From the NCBI GenBank assembly GCA_000514715.1, contig AZWL01000001.1:496186-560185 (forward strand): a DNA stretch of 64,000 nucleotides, given 5' to 3'. Shown piece by piece: positions 8,561-16,372 of this stretch; position 1 is the first letter of the stretch, and each line of letters opens with the position of its first letter. The notes below the pieces were generated by a model, which did not search any database, was not told the origin of the DNA, and was given only the letters and a program-made list of their open reading frames with translations. Source of the DNA: Streptomyces sp. CNH099. Lineage in GTDB: Bacteria > Actinomycetota > Actinomycetes > Streptomycetales > Streptomycetaceae. A program made the position numbers and the translations under genes.

Positions 8561-9349
8561 TCAGTCGGCGGTGACGGAGAGGGCGTCGAGGCCCGCGATC
8601 CGGTGGCCGTGGACGGGGCCCGGCGGTCCGGCGACCGCGAGGGCGGGCATGCCGGCGGCCCGGGCGGCGCGGAGGCCGGCCTCGGCGTCCTCGATCACGA
8701 GGCAGCGCGACGGGGGTGCGCCGACGCGGCCCGCCGCGGCGAGGTACCCCTCGGGGCTGGGCTTGCCGTCGGCGACGTCCTCGGCGCAGACGAGGACGTC
8801 GGGCAGCGGCAGCCCCGCGGCCGCCATCCGGCTGCGGGCGACGCTCCGGGTCGCGGAGGTCACCACCCCCCAGCGGCGCGGGGGCAGGGTGCCGAGCAGC
8901 CCGGGGGCGCCGGGGGCGGCGTGCACGCCGTCGGCGTCGGTGCAGGACAGGTGGTCGAACCAGGCCAGCTCGGCGTGCGGGTCGGCGTACGGGGCCAGTT
9001 CGCGGATGACGTCGATGTCGCGGCGCCCGTGTGAGGCGCGTATGACCGCCTCGGGGTCGAGGGAATGGCGCTCGGCCCACATGCGGGTATGGCGGTCCAT
9101 TGCGGCCGCGGATTCCACGAGGGTGCCGTCCATGTCGAACAGCACCGCGTGGACGTCGAGCCGGCGTGGGCGGCCCGGGTCGCCGAGGTCGCGGAATCCT
9201 ACATTCAGCGGGGAATACGTCCTGTTCGCGCCCGCGTCGGAGGTTTCTGTGAACAACTCGTCGGTAACGGTGCGCCCGCGCGGGGGCAACGTCGTCACGC
9301 CTTCGTTGAGTTCGTCGTCGCTTCGTCCCGGCTGATGCGCGGAGTCCAC
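8561..9349 (-). CDS. HAD-superfamily hydrolase (sugar-phosphatase-like)
   Basis: A beta-phosphoglucomutase/sugar-phosphatase-type HAD protein. Motif I is VLFDMDGTLVES, motif II VVTSAT, motif III Lys in ADGKPSPEGY and motif IV VIEDAEAGLRAA. The DxD of motif I fits phosphatase or phosphomutase chemistry; the substrate is unknown. It is first in the minus-strand synthase block, 92 bp ahead of the AT-ACP gene. The start is uncertain: the frame stays open to 9592, but GTG at 9349 has GGAG six bases upstream. Even this start leaves about 65 residues before the HAD core, more than usual; ATG 9379 and GTG 9298 are alternatives. Confidence 0.8.
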   Translation of the reverse strand: MDSAHQPGRSDDELNEGVTTLPPRGRTVTDELFTETSDAGANRTYSPLNVGFRDLGDPGRPRRLDVHAVLFDMDGTLVESAAAMDRHTRMWAERHSLDPEAVIRASHGRRDIDVIRELAPYADPHAELAWFDHLSCTDADGVHAAPGAPGLLGTLPPRRWGVVTSATRSVARSRMAAAGLPLPDVLVCAEDVADGKPSPEGYLAAAGRVGAPPSRCLVIEDAEAGLRAARAAGMPALAVAGPPGPVHGHRIAGLDALSVTAD

Positions 9350-9729
9350 CGGAATCTCCACGCGTGCCGCCTTCCACATAAGCAGCTGTCCGTTCGGTGA
9401 AAGATGAACTTCAGGCCGTGCAGCGAGGGTTATGTGGTGCCGTGTCCATGGGCATACGATGAGTAGGCGCGCGGTGACAGGAGGCCATCGCACGTTCGGT
9501 TCGGCGTTCGAACGAGCGTCATCGTACATGCAATCAGTTGGTCTGAACCATTCTTTTTTCGAAGAGTACCTGTCGGACATGTCCTTCTTCACAGGACAAC
9601 AGCGGATGTTGCGCTTATCGGGCCTGAACTTCCCCCCGGCACAAGCGATGTTGCCGACGCGGCAGACGTTCTACGATGGCGGGCGACCGGTTCGGCGAGC
9701 ACGACGACCCCCGGAAGGGACCCGGTGAC
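9350..9729. promoter_or_regulatory. Divergent promoter region with a DasR-like operator
   Basis: About 380 bp, visibly less GC-rich than its surroundings, between the HAD gene (minus) and the DUF4188-like gene (plus). It holds TTGGTCTGAACCAT; the core TGGTCTGAACCA (9539-9550) matches 10 of 12 positions of the DasR site TGGTCTAGACCA. The palindromes GTTCGAAC and GGACATGTCC (9575-9584) also lie here. Open frames inside it lack convincing ribosome sites, so I read it as promoter DNA for both directions. Confidence 0.6.
9539..9550. promoter_or_regulatory. DasR/GntR-type operator (dre-like) 1
   Basis: TGGTCTGAACCA. HutC-subfamily GntR regulators such as DasR bind TGGTCTAGACCA-type sites and are released by amino-sugar phosphates. 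Two more sites of the same quality lie upstream of the cluster's other operon, which strengthens the call. Confidence 0.55.
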
Positions 9730-10182
9730 ATGCCGCGGATAGAGCAGGGCAGGGTAAACGTCGACACCGGCCACGGATTCGTGCTCTTCCTGGTCGGAAT
9801 GCGGATCAATTACCTCTGGAAGGTGCACAGGTGGTGGCCGGCGTTCACCGCGATGCCGAAGATGCTGGCCGAACTGGGCGAGGATCCGGAACGGGGGCTG
9901 CTGGGCAGCAGAATGAGCCGCCGGGGCCGCACGATCACGGTCGTTCAGTACTGGCGGTCGGCCGAGCACATCATGGAGTTCTCGAAATCACGGGAGAGCG
10001 CCCACCGGGCGTACTGGAAGTGGTTCAACCGCGCCGTCGGCAGCGGCGGGGACGTCGGCATCTGGCACGAGCTGTACCACGTGCAACCGGGCTCCTACGA
10101 GGCCCGCTACATCAACATGCCGGCATTCGGACTCGGCGCCGCTTTCGGCGGCGAACCGGGCCGCCGGGCGGAACCGGAATGA
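9730..10182 (+). CDS. DUF4188-type monooxygenase-like protein
   Basis: 150 residues with the pattern of the DUF4188 family, a compact dimeric alpha/beta-barrel-like fold sometimes annotated as haem-binding or monooxygenase-like: FVLFLVGMRINYLWKVHRW near the N-terminus, then ITVVQYWRSAEHIMEFS, then a Trp-rich segment ending GIWHELYHV. ATG at 9730 is preferred over the upstream in-frame ATG at 9676 because GGAAGGGA lies nine bases ahead. It is the only plus-strand gene in the cluster, divergent from the synthase block and convergent with the phosphopantetheinyl transferase gene. The DasR-like site upstream suggests co-regulation. Its chemical role is unknown. Confidence 0.82.
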   Translation: MPRIEQGRVNVDTGHGFVLFLVGMRINYLWKVHRWWPAFTAMPKMLAELGEDPERGLLGSRMSRRGRTITVVQYWRSAEHIMEFSKSRESAHRAYWKWFNRAVGSGGDVGIWHELYHVQPGSYEARYINMPAFGLGAAFGGEPGRRAEPE

Positions 10183-10208
10183 GCCGCTCGGCCGGGCGCG
10201 GCCCCGGG

Positions 10209-10931
10209 TCAGGGAAATACGCCGCCGCGTTCGCGGATTTCCCGGAATTCCTCCCGCGCCCCCGCGGACTCCACCGCCAGCGCCCCCGCGTGGCCCTTCC
10301 CCGGCGCCAGGTCGACCAGCTGCCAGCCGGGTACGGCGGTGGAGACGTCGTCCGCGTCGAGGGCGCGGCCGAGCCCCACGCCGAGACCCTTGAGGTACGC
10401 CTCCTTGCGCGTCCACAGCCGCACGAACGCCGCGGGCCGCTCCGCCTCCGGCGCCGCCAGCAGCACCGCCCGCTCCGCCGGGTGCAGCGACTCCACCAGG
10501 CCGGGCTCGGGCGGCTTCGCCCCGACCGGCTCGACGTCGACGCCCACCCGGCCGGGCGCGACCGCGACGAGCACCAGCTCGCCGCCGTGCGAGAGCGAGA
10601 ACTCCGGCCCGCCCGCGGGCCGTTCGAGGACCGGCCGGCCGTGCGGGCCGCCGCACCGGGGGCAGGGCCGCCGGCCGAAGCGCAGGTCCGCCGGCGGGGT
10701 GCCGGTCAGCTCGCCGAGGAGGCGGCGCAGCGCGGCGTGCGCGACGCCGAAGCGGATCCGGTCGGCCGGGCGCAGGAAGGCGTCGTGCCGCCGCCGCTCG
10801 CCGGCGTCGAGCGCCGACAGGTCCGGCGCCGCGCCGGGCCCGGCGTCGAAGGTCCACAGCCGCACCCCCGCCGGCAGCCCGGGCGCGGCCCTGCCCCCGG
10901 CCGGCTCCCGTCCCCGCACCCGCTCCGCCAC
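10209..10931 (-). CDS. 4'-phosphopantetheinyl transferase (Sfp type)
   Basis: 240 residues. Signature motifs are GVDVEPV (Asp132, Glu134; Mg2+ binding) and WTRKEAYLKGLG (173-184), with FSLSHGG at 111-117. It transfers phosphopantetheine from CoA to carrier-protein serines, and the obvious client here is the single ACP at 7-8.5 kb. A Cys/Pro-rich CPRCGG segment near 90-95 is unusual but seen in some actinobacterial members. GTG at 10931 is supported by GGGGGAGGGAG upstream. It is the last gene of the minus-strand run starting at 17.9 kb, 65 bp after the MFS gene. Confidence 0.93.
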   Translation of the reverse strand: MAERVRGREPAGGRAAPGLPAGVRLWTFDAGPGAAPDLSALDAGERRRHDAFLRPADRIRFGVAHAALRRLLGELTGTPPADLRFGRRPCPRCGGPHGRPVLERPAGGPEFSLSHGGELVLVAVAPGRVGVDVEPVGAKPPEPGLVESLHPAERAVLLAAPEAERPAAFVRLWTRKEAYLKGLGVGLGRALDADDVSTAVPGWQLVDLAPGKGHAGALAVESAGAREEFREIRERGGVFP

Positions 10932-10996
10932 GCGGTCTCCCTCCCCCGTTGTCGAACACCCGCTGCGCCGGGCCCGTTTCGCGGGCCCGCGAGCGC

Positions 10997-12163
10997 TCAG
11001 GCGTTGCTCAGCGCAGGCCAGCGTATCCGCGTCGTGCACAGCGACACGAGCAGCGCGGACGCGGCGACGGCGCCCATCCCCCACGCCAGCCCGGCGGCGC
11101 CGGCGATGAAGCCGATCACGGCGGGCCCGCCCAGCAGCCCCGTGGTGCCCATGGCCGCCACCAGGGACAGCGCGTCGGGGCCCGCGCGCGCCGCGGCGAC
11201 GTACACGCACGGCGTCACGGCGGCGACGCCCAGGCCCACGCACGCGAACCCGACCAGCGCCGGCACCACCCCGCCCGCCAGCACGGCGGCGGCGAGCCCG
11301 GTGCCGGCCAGCGCGCTGCCCAGCCTGACCACCGGCCCGTCGCCCCAGCGGGTGCGCCAGCCGTCGGCGAAGAGGCGCGCGACGACCATCATCACGGAGA
11401 CCACCGCGATGCCCAGCGGCGCCACCTCGGGCGCCGCGTCCGCGACGTCCTCCAGGTAGAGCGTCGACCAGTCGTTCATGGCGCCCTCGGTGATCGTGCC
11501 GAGCGCCATCGCGCACCCCATCCACAGCGTGAGCCGGGTCGGCGGCCGCCACCGGCGGCGCTCCTTCTCCGGCCGGTCCTCCGGCCGGTCGGGGCGGTCC
11601 CCGGCCGGCAGCCCGGTGCGGGCGACGCCGAGCATGGCCAGGAGCAGCACGGCGGCGACCGCGAAGTGCGCGGCGAGGTCCGCGGTCGCGGTCTGCACGA
11701 CGGACGCCAGCAGCGCGGCGGCCAGCGACCCGGCGCTGAAGGTGGCGTGCATCTTCGCCATGGCCGTGCGCTCGTGCTTCTCCTCCAGAGCGGCGCCCTG
11801 CGCGTTCATCGCCACGTTCAGACAGCCGACGGCGACGCCGTCGGCGGCGACCGCCGCCAGCGCGGCCGGATAGCCGGGCGCGGCGGCGAACGCCGGCAGG
11901 AACAGCAGCAGGGCGCCGGCGGCGGCGAACGCGAGACGCTTCGCGCCCATCGCCTTCATGAGGTGGGCGACCAGCGGGAACGACGCCGCCGCGCCCGCTC
12001 CGCAGGCCATGAGCAGCAGCCCCAGCTCGGTCGCCGTCAGGTCGAGTTCGTCCTTGACGCGCGGCAGCCGGGACACCCAGGTGACGTACTGGAAGCCCAG
12101 GAAGCAGAAGAGTGCCGCGATGGCCACCTGGCCCCGGCGGAAGTCGTCGCGTATCCGCGGCAC
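10997..12163 (-). CDS. MFS transporter
   Basis: 388 residues with about twelve hydrophobic segments and a charged central loop rich in Arg/Glu/Asp/Pro (about 185-210). MFS-like features include the loop after helix 2 (LMKAMGAKRLAF) and WTLYLEDVA-like aromatic residues in helix 7. It resembles the Bcr/CmlA- and NarK-like drug or metabolite exporters, but no substrate motif is visible. GTG at 12163 lies five bases after the acetyltransferase stop, so the two are almost certainly co-transcribed. The likely role is export of the cluster product or self-resistance. Confidence 0.88.
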   Translation of the reverse strand: MPRIRDDFRRGQVAIAALFCFLGFQYVTWVSRLPRVKDELDLTATELGLLLMACGAGAAASFPLVAHLMKAMGAKRLAFAAAGALLLFLPAFAAAPGYPAALAAVAADGVAVGCLNVAMNAQGAALEEKHERTAMAKMHATFSAGSLAAALLASVVQTATADLAAHFAVAAVLLLAMLGVARTGLPAGDRPDRPEDRPEKERRRWRPPTRLTLWMGCAMALGTITEGAMNDWSTLYLEDVADAAPEVAPLGIAVVSVMMVVARLFADGWRTRWGDGPVVRLGSALAGTGLAAAVLAGGVVPALVGFACVGLGVAAVTPCVYVAAARAGPDALSLVAAMGTTGLLGGPAVIGFIAGAAGLAWGMGAVAASALLVSLCTTRIRWPALSNA

Positions 12164-12168
12164 CGCGA

Positions 12169-12681
12169 TCAGCCCCCGTCCCGGGAGTGGAGAACCGCCC
12201 GGGACATGTAGACCGCCCGCGGGCCGTAGCCGGCCGGCGGGGTCACGTCGGGGTGCGGGCGGTAGCCGCGGCGCGACCAGAACGCCGCGCTGCCGGCGAC
12301 CGCGACGAGGGAGATCCGCTCGTACCGCCGGGCGCGGGCCGCGGCGGTGAGCCGGGCGAGGAGGCGCCCCGCGAGCCCGGCGCCGCGCAGGTGCTCGGCC
12401 ACGACGATGTCGTGCAGGTGCAGGTTGGCCAGGGCATGACCGGCCTCCCCGGCCTCCTCGGTCCCGTGCAGCTCCGGGCAGCGCGACGGCGGGTAGGGCA
12501 GCGCGAGCAGGTAGCCCTCCGGTGTGCCGCGGGCGTCCAGGACGAAGCAGGTGCCGGGCGAGGGCCGGGCGCGCGCCTGCAGCGCCGCCCGGCCCTCGGC
12601 GAGCGCCCGGCCGGCGTACGCGCGGCCCTCCAGGGCGGCGATGGCGCCCCAGTCGTGGGCGGCGATGTGCCGGACGCGCAC
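12169..12681 (-). CDS. GNAT-family N-acetyltransferase
   Basis: 170 residues. The acetyl-CoA motif A appears as LHDIVVAEHLRGAGLAGRLLARL, followed by SLVAVAGSAAFWSRRGY, the usual GNAT C-terminal strand-helix. The substrate should be a primary amine or small peptide. GTG at 12681 lies one base after the decarboxylase stop; ATG at 12720 in the same frame would overlap the decarboxylase by 38 bases and is the alternative. Placement immediately after a PLP decarboxylase suggests it acylates the amine made by that enzyme or a later intermediate (inference). Confidence 0.87.
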   Translation of the reverse strand: MRVRHIAAHDWGAIAALEGRAYAGRALAEGRAALQARARPSPGTCFVLDARGTPEGYLLALPYPPSRCPELHGTEEAGEAGHALANLHLHDIVVAEHLRGAGLAGRLLARLTAAARARRYERISLVAVAGSAAFWSRRGYRPHPDVTPPAGYGPRAVYMSRAVLHSRDGG

Positions 12682-12682
12682 G

Positions 12683-13906
12683 TCAGCCGGCGCGCAGACA
12701 GGTGTGCGGTAGCGGGCCATAACCGTTGAACCCCCGGGTCATGTAACTGACGGCGTACGCGCCGCTGGAGAGGATCCACACCGGGTCCCCGGAGGCGGCC
12801 GCCCTGGGCACCTGCACCGGTACGCGGCCCTCGGCCACGACGTCGTCGCTGTCGCAGGTGGGCCCGGCCACGACGGCCGGCACCAGCTCCGCGGCGGCGC
12901 CGTGGGAGGGGAACACCAGCGGGTACTGCAGCTGGTCCACCTCGTACAGGCCGTTGAACTTGCCACAGCTGAGGAAGAGCCAGTACCCGCGCCCGCCGTC
13001 CGCGTGCCGCCGGGACGCGAGCCGCGCCACGTGCGCCCGGATGGCGCCGTGGTCGGCGACCAGGTGCCGCCCCGGCTCGACGACGAAGCGCAGCGGTCCG
13101 CGGGCCGCGGCGCGCAGCCGCGCCATGCCCGCGCGGATCGCCGCGAACGTCTCGTCCAGGTCCGGCACCAGCGGCCGGCCGCGCAGGTCGCGGTAGCCGA
13201 GTGCGGGCAGGCCGCCGCCGAGGTTGACGTGGTCGAGGCGGATGCCGCGGGCGGCGAGGGCCGCCAGCACGTCCGCGAACGCGTCGAAGGCCCGGCGCCA
13301 CGCCGCGGCCGTCATCTGCTGGGAGCCGACGTGCACGGACAGGCCGGCCGGGGTGAGCCCCGCGTCGCGCGCCCCGGCGAGCACCCGCACCGCCTCCGCG
13401 GGAGCGCAGCCGAACTTCCGGCTCAGCCCCCACAGGGCGCCCTCGCCGGTGGTGGCCAGCCGGCAGAACACCCGGGAGCCGGGGGCGAGGGCCGCGAGGG
13501 CCGTGACGTCCTCGGGGCTGTCGGTGGCGAAGTCGCGGACGCCGAGGCGGTGTGCGGCGAGGATGCTGCGGTCGGACTTGACGGTGTTGCCGTAGTGGAC
13601 ACGGGCCGCGGGCGCCCCGGCGCGGAGCGCCTGCCCGACCTCGCCGGGGCTGGCGGCGTCGAAGCCGGCGCCCCTGCGCGCCAGCCGGGCCAGCACCTCG
13701 TCCACGGGGCACGCCTTCATCGCGAAGCGCACGTCGGCGCCGGGCAGCCGGCGCAGCAGCTCGTCGTAGCGCTCCTCGATGCCGGGCAGGTCGTAGATGA
13801 TCCGGTCGTCGTCGGCGGCGGCGAGGGCGGCGCGCAGCCGCGCGGTCACGGAGGCCGCCGTCGCCGGCGGCGGGGCCGGCAACGGGGGCCGCACCGGTGC
13901 GGTCAC
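12683..13906 (-). CDS. Type III (alanine-racemase-fold) PLP decarboxylase
   Basis: 407 residues of the ornithine/lysine/diaminopimelate decarboxylase group. PLP lysine is Lys64 in FAMKACP; other motifs are HVGSQQ, LGGGLP, VVEPGRHLVA and the C-terminal GPTCDSDDV, whose Cys-Asp complete the partner-subunit active site. SRKFG matches ornithine/lysine decarboxylases and the BtrK-like enzymes that decarboxylate carrier-bound glutamate. GTG at 13906 overlaps the preceding stop by four bases (GTGA). The cluster also contains an ATP-grasp ligase, so a ligase-decarboxylase pair making a carrier- or acyl-linked amine is plausible. The natural substrate is not determinable from sequence. Confidence 0.9.
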   Translation of the reverse strand: MTAPVRPPLPAPPPATAASVTARLRAALAAADDDRIIYDLPGIEERYDELLRRLPGADVRFAMKACPVDEVLARLARRGAGFDAASPGEVGQALRAGAPAARVHYGNTVKSDRSILAAHRLGVRDFATDSPEDVTALAALAPGSRVFCRLATTGEGALWGLSRKFGCAPAEAVRVLAGARDAGLTPAGLSVHVGSQQMTAAAWRRAFDAFADVLAALAARGIRLDHVNLGGGLPALGYRDLRGRPLVPDLDETFAAIRAGMARLRAAARGPLRFVVEPGRHLVADHGAIRAHVARLASRRHADGGRGYWLFLSCGKFNGLYEVDQLQYPLVFPSHGAAAELVPAVVAGPTCDSDDVVAEGRVPVQVPRAAASGDPVWILSSGAYAVSYMTRGFNGYGPLPHTCLRAG

Positions 13907-15216
13907 CGGTCGGTCCCCGGCACGTCCGTCGCCGCGGCCGCCCGCACCAGCGGCTCCCAGGCGGCGATGAGCAGCGCGAAGTCCGCCATGTCGCGGCGGG
14001 CCTCGTCCAGCAGGCCCGGGCCGCGGGCCGCCAGCACGCCGGCGAACTCGGCGTACCTGCCGCCGAGCTTGCGGTACGCGATCTCCAGGGCGCTCAGCCG
14101 CATGACGTTCTCGTCGCGGTCCAGCCCGGTGCTGCGCGCGACCAGCTCGCCGACCGCGGCGGCGCGCAGGCGGTGCCGGTCGTCCAGCAGCGCGGCGCCG
14201 GCCGCGGCCAGTTCGTCGTAGAGGAAGTTGAAGTAGAGCATCGACAGCAGGAACTTGGCGAACCGCAGCTGGTAGGCGGTGAAGCCGGCGCCGGTCTTCC
14301 GCTCGTCGGTGTGGTGGTTGACGATGTGCCGGTTGTGCAGGACGCCGGGCAGGGTGGCGTGGTGCACGAGATGGAGGAGGAAGTAGTCGCTGCCGATCGT
14401 GTCGGTGGCGGGCGGCAGCGGGACGGTCTCGTACACGCCGCGGTGCAACGCGATGTTGCACATGTCGACGCGCATCGGGTCGACGGCGCCGAGGACGGCG
14501 TGGTCGCCGCCGAACGGCTCGGTGCCCGCCCCCTTGAAGGACTCCTCGACCAGTGCCCGCTTGCGCTCCTCGGGCCAGTGCACGGGCGCCCAGAGGCTGA
14601 CGACGTCGTGGTAGACGGCGGGGTCGAGGTCGTGGATCGCGGCGATGTCGACGGACATCTCGCCGACGAAGGAGGCGCCGACGAGCGACACGGGCAGATG
14701 GCCGTGGAGCGGGCCCCGCGCGTCGGCGTCCACCCGCCGGGCCGCTTCGGCGGCGGGCAGGCCGAGGGTGGCGAGTTCGTGGTGGACGGGGAAGACGGGC
14801 CGGCCGCCGGCGGTCTGGTAGCGGCTGTCGGAGTCCCGGCGGTGCACAGAGCGGCAGCCGAGGGCGGCGGCGAGCAGGAAGGCGCGGTCGGTGCAGGCGC
14901 CGTACGAGACGGTGTCCGGCAGCAGCAGGCGCAGCAGCCGTTCGGCGCCGGCCGCCCGGGCGCGGCGGAGCGCGGCGGTGAGGAACGCGCGCTGCTCCGC
15001 CTCGCCGAGGTGGTGGACGACGACGCCGGGCACCCGGGGCAGCCCGGCGACGGCGGCGGTGTGGGCGGCGCGGTCCGGCGCGGCGGCGGAGTCGAGGATC
15101 AGGAAGTGGACCTCGACGCCGAAGTGGGCGGCGGCGTGGACGGCTTCCTCGTGCACGGCCGCGATGGCGGCCGCGCAGGCGCGGTTCGTGGGCAGCGTCA
15201 GGCAGATGCGGGCCAC
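13903..15216 (-). CDS. GT-A-like glycosyltransferase (DUF6271-type)
   Basis: 437 residues. The N-terminus (ARICLTLPTNRACAAAIA, then HFLILDSA) looks like the nucleotide-binding half of a GT-A fold, and RRDSDS at 126-131 supplies a DxD-type metal/sugar-nucleotide motif. The C-terminal part is largely helical. I recall the family as DUF6271; no reaction is established that I know of. GTG at 15216 has GGGGAG upstream and overlaps the dioxygenase gene by 19 bases; its own stop overlaps the decarboxylase start. A sugar-transfer or nucleotide-sugar role is an inference from the fold-like motifs only. Confidence 0.75.
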   Translation of the reverse strand: MARICLTLPTNRACAAAIAAVHEEAVHAAAHFGVEVHFLILDSAAAPDRAAHTAAVAGLPRVPGVVVHHLGEAEQRAFLTAALRRARAAGAERLLRLLLPDTVSYGACTDRAFLLAAALGCRSVHRRDSDSRYQTAGGRPVFPVHHELATLGLPAAEAARRVDADARGPLHGHLPVSLVGASFVGEMSVDIAAIHDLDPAVYHDVVSLWAPVHWPEERKRALVEESFKGAGTEPFGGDHAVLGAVDPMRVDMCNIALHRGVYETVPLPPATDTIGSDYFLLHLVHHATLPGVLHNRHIVNHHTDERKTGAGFTAYQLRFAKFLLSMLYFNFLYDELAAAGAALLDDRHRLRAAAVGELVARSTGLDRDENVMRLSALEIAYRKLGGRYAEFAGVLAARGPGLLDEARRDMADFALLIAAWEPLVRAAAATDVPGTDR

Positions 15217-16334
15217 GCCGGCTCCCCGGTCCGCTGCTCGGTGTCCGCGTCGCCCGCCGCGCGTGCGCCCGCCGCCGCTCCCGCCGCGGCCCCCTCCGCC
15301 GCAGGCGCCGACGGCTCCGGCGTGCGCCAGGAGTCCAGGCCGAGCAGCCTGCGGCCGAGGCCGGTCAGCTCGGCCGGCCCGTAGCGCTCGGCCTCGGGCC
15401 GCCGCGCGTCGCCGAGGAGGGTGGCGTTCCAGTCGGGGGTGCTCAGGGTGCGCCAGGACTCGACGCGCGAGCGCCGCAGCCGCTCGTGCTCCTCCAGGGC
15501 GGGCATCATCGCGAGGTACTGCACGGCCCGTACGCCGCGGTCGGAGGCGTTGGCGGCGACGCCGTGGGCCAGGAGCCCGTTCCAGATGAGCAGGTCGCCG
15601 GCGGCCAGTTCGGGCCGTACGACGGGGAACTCGGCGCGGTCGGTGCCCGGCCGGACCGGGTCGCGGCCGGCGGGCTGCGCGAGCCGCCACCGCTCGAAGT
15701 CGCGGAACAGCTCGGGCGCGCACTGGAAGCCGCCGTGGTCGGGGCGGGTGTTGTTGAGGGCGATGATGCCCTGGACGCGCTGCGGGAGCACGGCGAGGGT
15801 GGTGTCGACGTCCCAGTGCAGCTCGATGTCGAAGCCGGTGTCGGTGGGCTCGATCAGGGTGCGGCTGCGGTTGCCGACGTTGGGCGGGTTGAGGTTGAGG
15901 CGGTCCAGGGTCACCCACAGCTCGTCCGCGTCCCACACGTCGGCGAAGGCGTCGTAGACGCGGCGGGTCTGCCGGCTGTCCCAGATCAGCTGGTGCTGGT
16001 ACGCCTCGACGAAGCCGTAGACGTGCAGGTCGCGGTCGAGGTCGGAGCGGAACTCGCGCTCCTCGTACCAGGTCTCGGGGCGGTCGGGGTCGAGGCCCTG
16101 GAAGTCCCAGGCGAAGTCGAGCAGCAGCGCGGCGGCTTCGGCGGGTATCGCCTCCCTGACCACGACGTAGCCGTAGGTCTGCCAGAAGGCGTAGTCCTCC
16201 TCGGACAGCACGCGCAGCGGCCGCGACTTGCGGATGTCCCGTAACGGGGTGGGCGCGAGGTAGGACTCGCCGTCGGCGCTGAAGTACGGGGTGTCGGAGG
16301 CGGCACGGAACAGGTAGGGGGCGGGGTCGGGCAT
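15198..16334 (-). CDS. Phytanoyl-CoA dioxygenase-family Fe(II)/2-oxoglutarate oxygenase
   Basis: 378 residues. The iron triad is visible as His173 and Asp175 (LHWDVD) and His257 (NGLLAHGVAANAS), with the downstream Arg of DRGVRAVQY for 2-oxoglutarate. PhyH-family enzymes hydroxylate or desaturate small molecules and amino-acid-derived groups in many actinobacterial pathways. The last 40 or so residues are an Ala/Pro-rich tail. ATG at 16334 follows GGAGGACG. It begins 38 bp after the GH3 stop and overlaps the GT-A-like gene, so it is likely in one transcript with both. Confidence 0.9.
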   Translation of the reverse strand: MPDPAPYLFRAASDTPYFSADGESYLAPTPLRDIRKSRPLRVLSEEDYAFWQTYGYVVVREAIPAEAAALLLDFAWDFQGLDPDRPETWYEEREFRSDLDRDLHVYGFVEAYQHQLIWDSRQTRRVYDAFADVWDADELWVTLDRLNLNPPNVGNRSRTLIEPTDTGFDIELHWDVDTTLAVLPQRVQGIIALNNTRPDHGGFQCAPELFRDFERWRLAQPAGRDPVRPGTDRAEFPVVRPELAAGDLLIWNGLLAHGVAANASDRGVRAVQYLAMMPALEEHERLRRSRVESWRTLSTPDWNATLLGDARRPEAERYGPAELTGLGRRLLGLDSWRTPEPSAPAAEGAAAGAAAGARAAGDADTEQRTGEPAWPASA

Positions 16335-16372
16335 GGAACGTCCTCCAGAGGTGACGTGCTTTCGTGCTCCCG

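Noticed and set aside
8561..9592. Full-length HAD protein starting at 9592
   Set aside because: The first 80 residues look like promoter DNA translated by chance, lack family similarity and lie over the divergent promoter and DasR-like site.
1955..10931. Enediyne PKS cluster
   Set aside because: Enediyne PKSs combine KS-AT-ACP-KR-DH-PPTase in one protein and come with a typical cassette. Here the AT and ACP are separate, a CLF is present and the cassette genes are absent.
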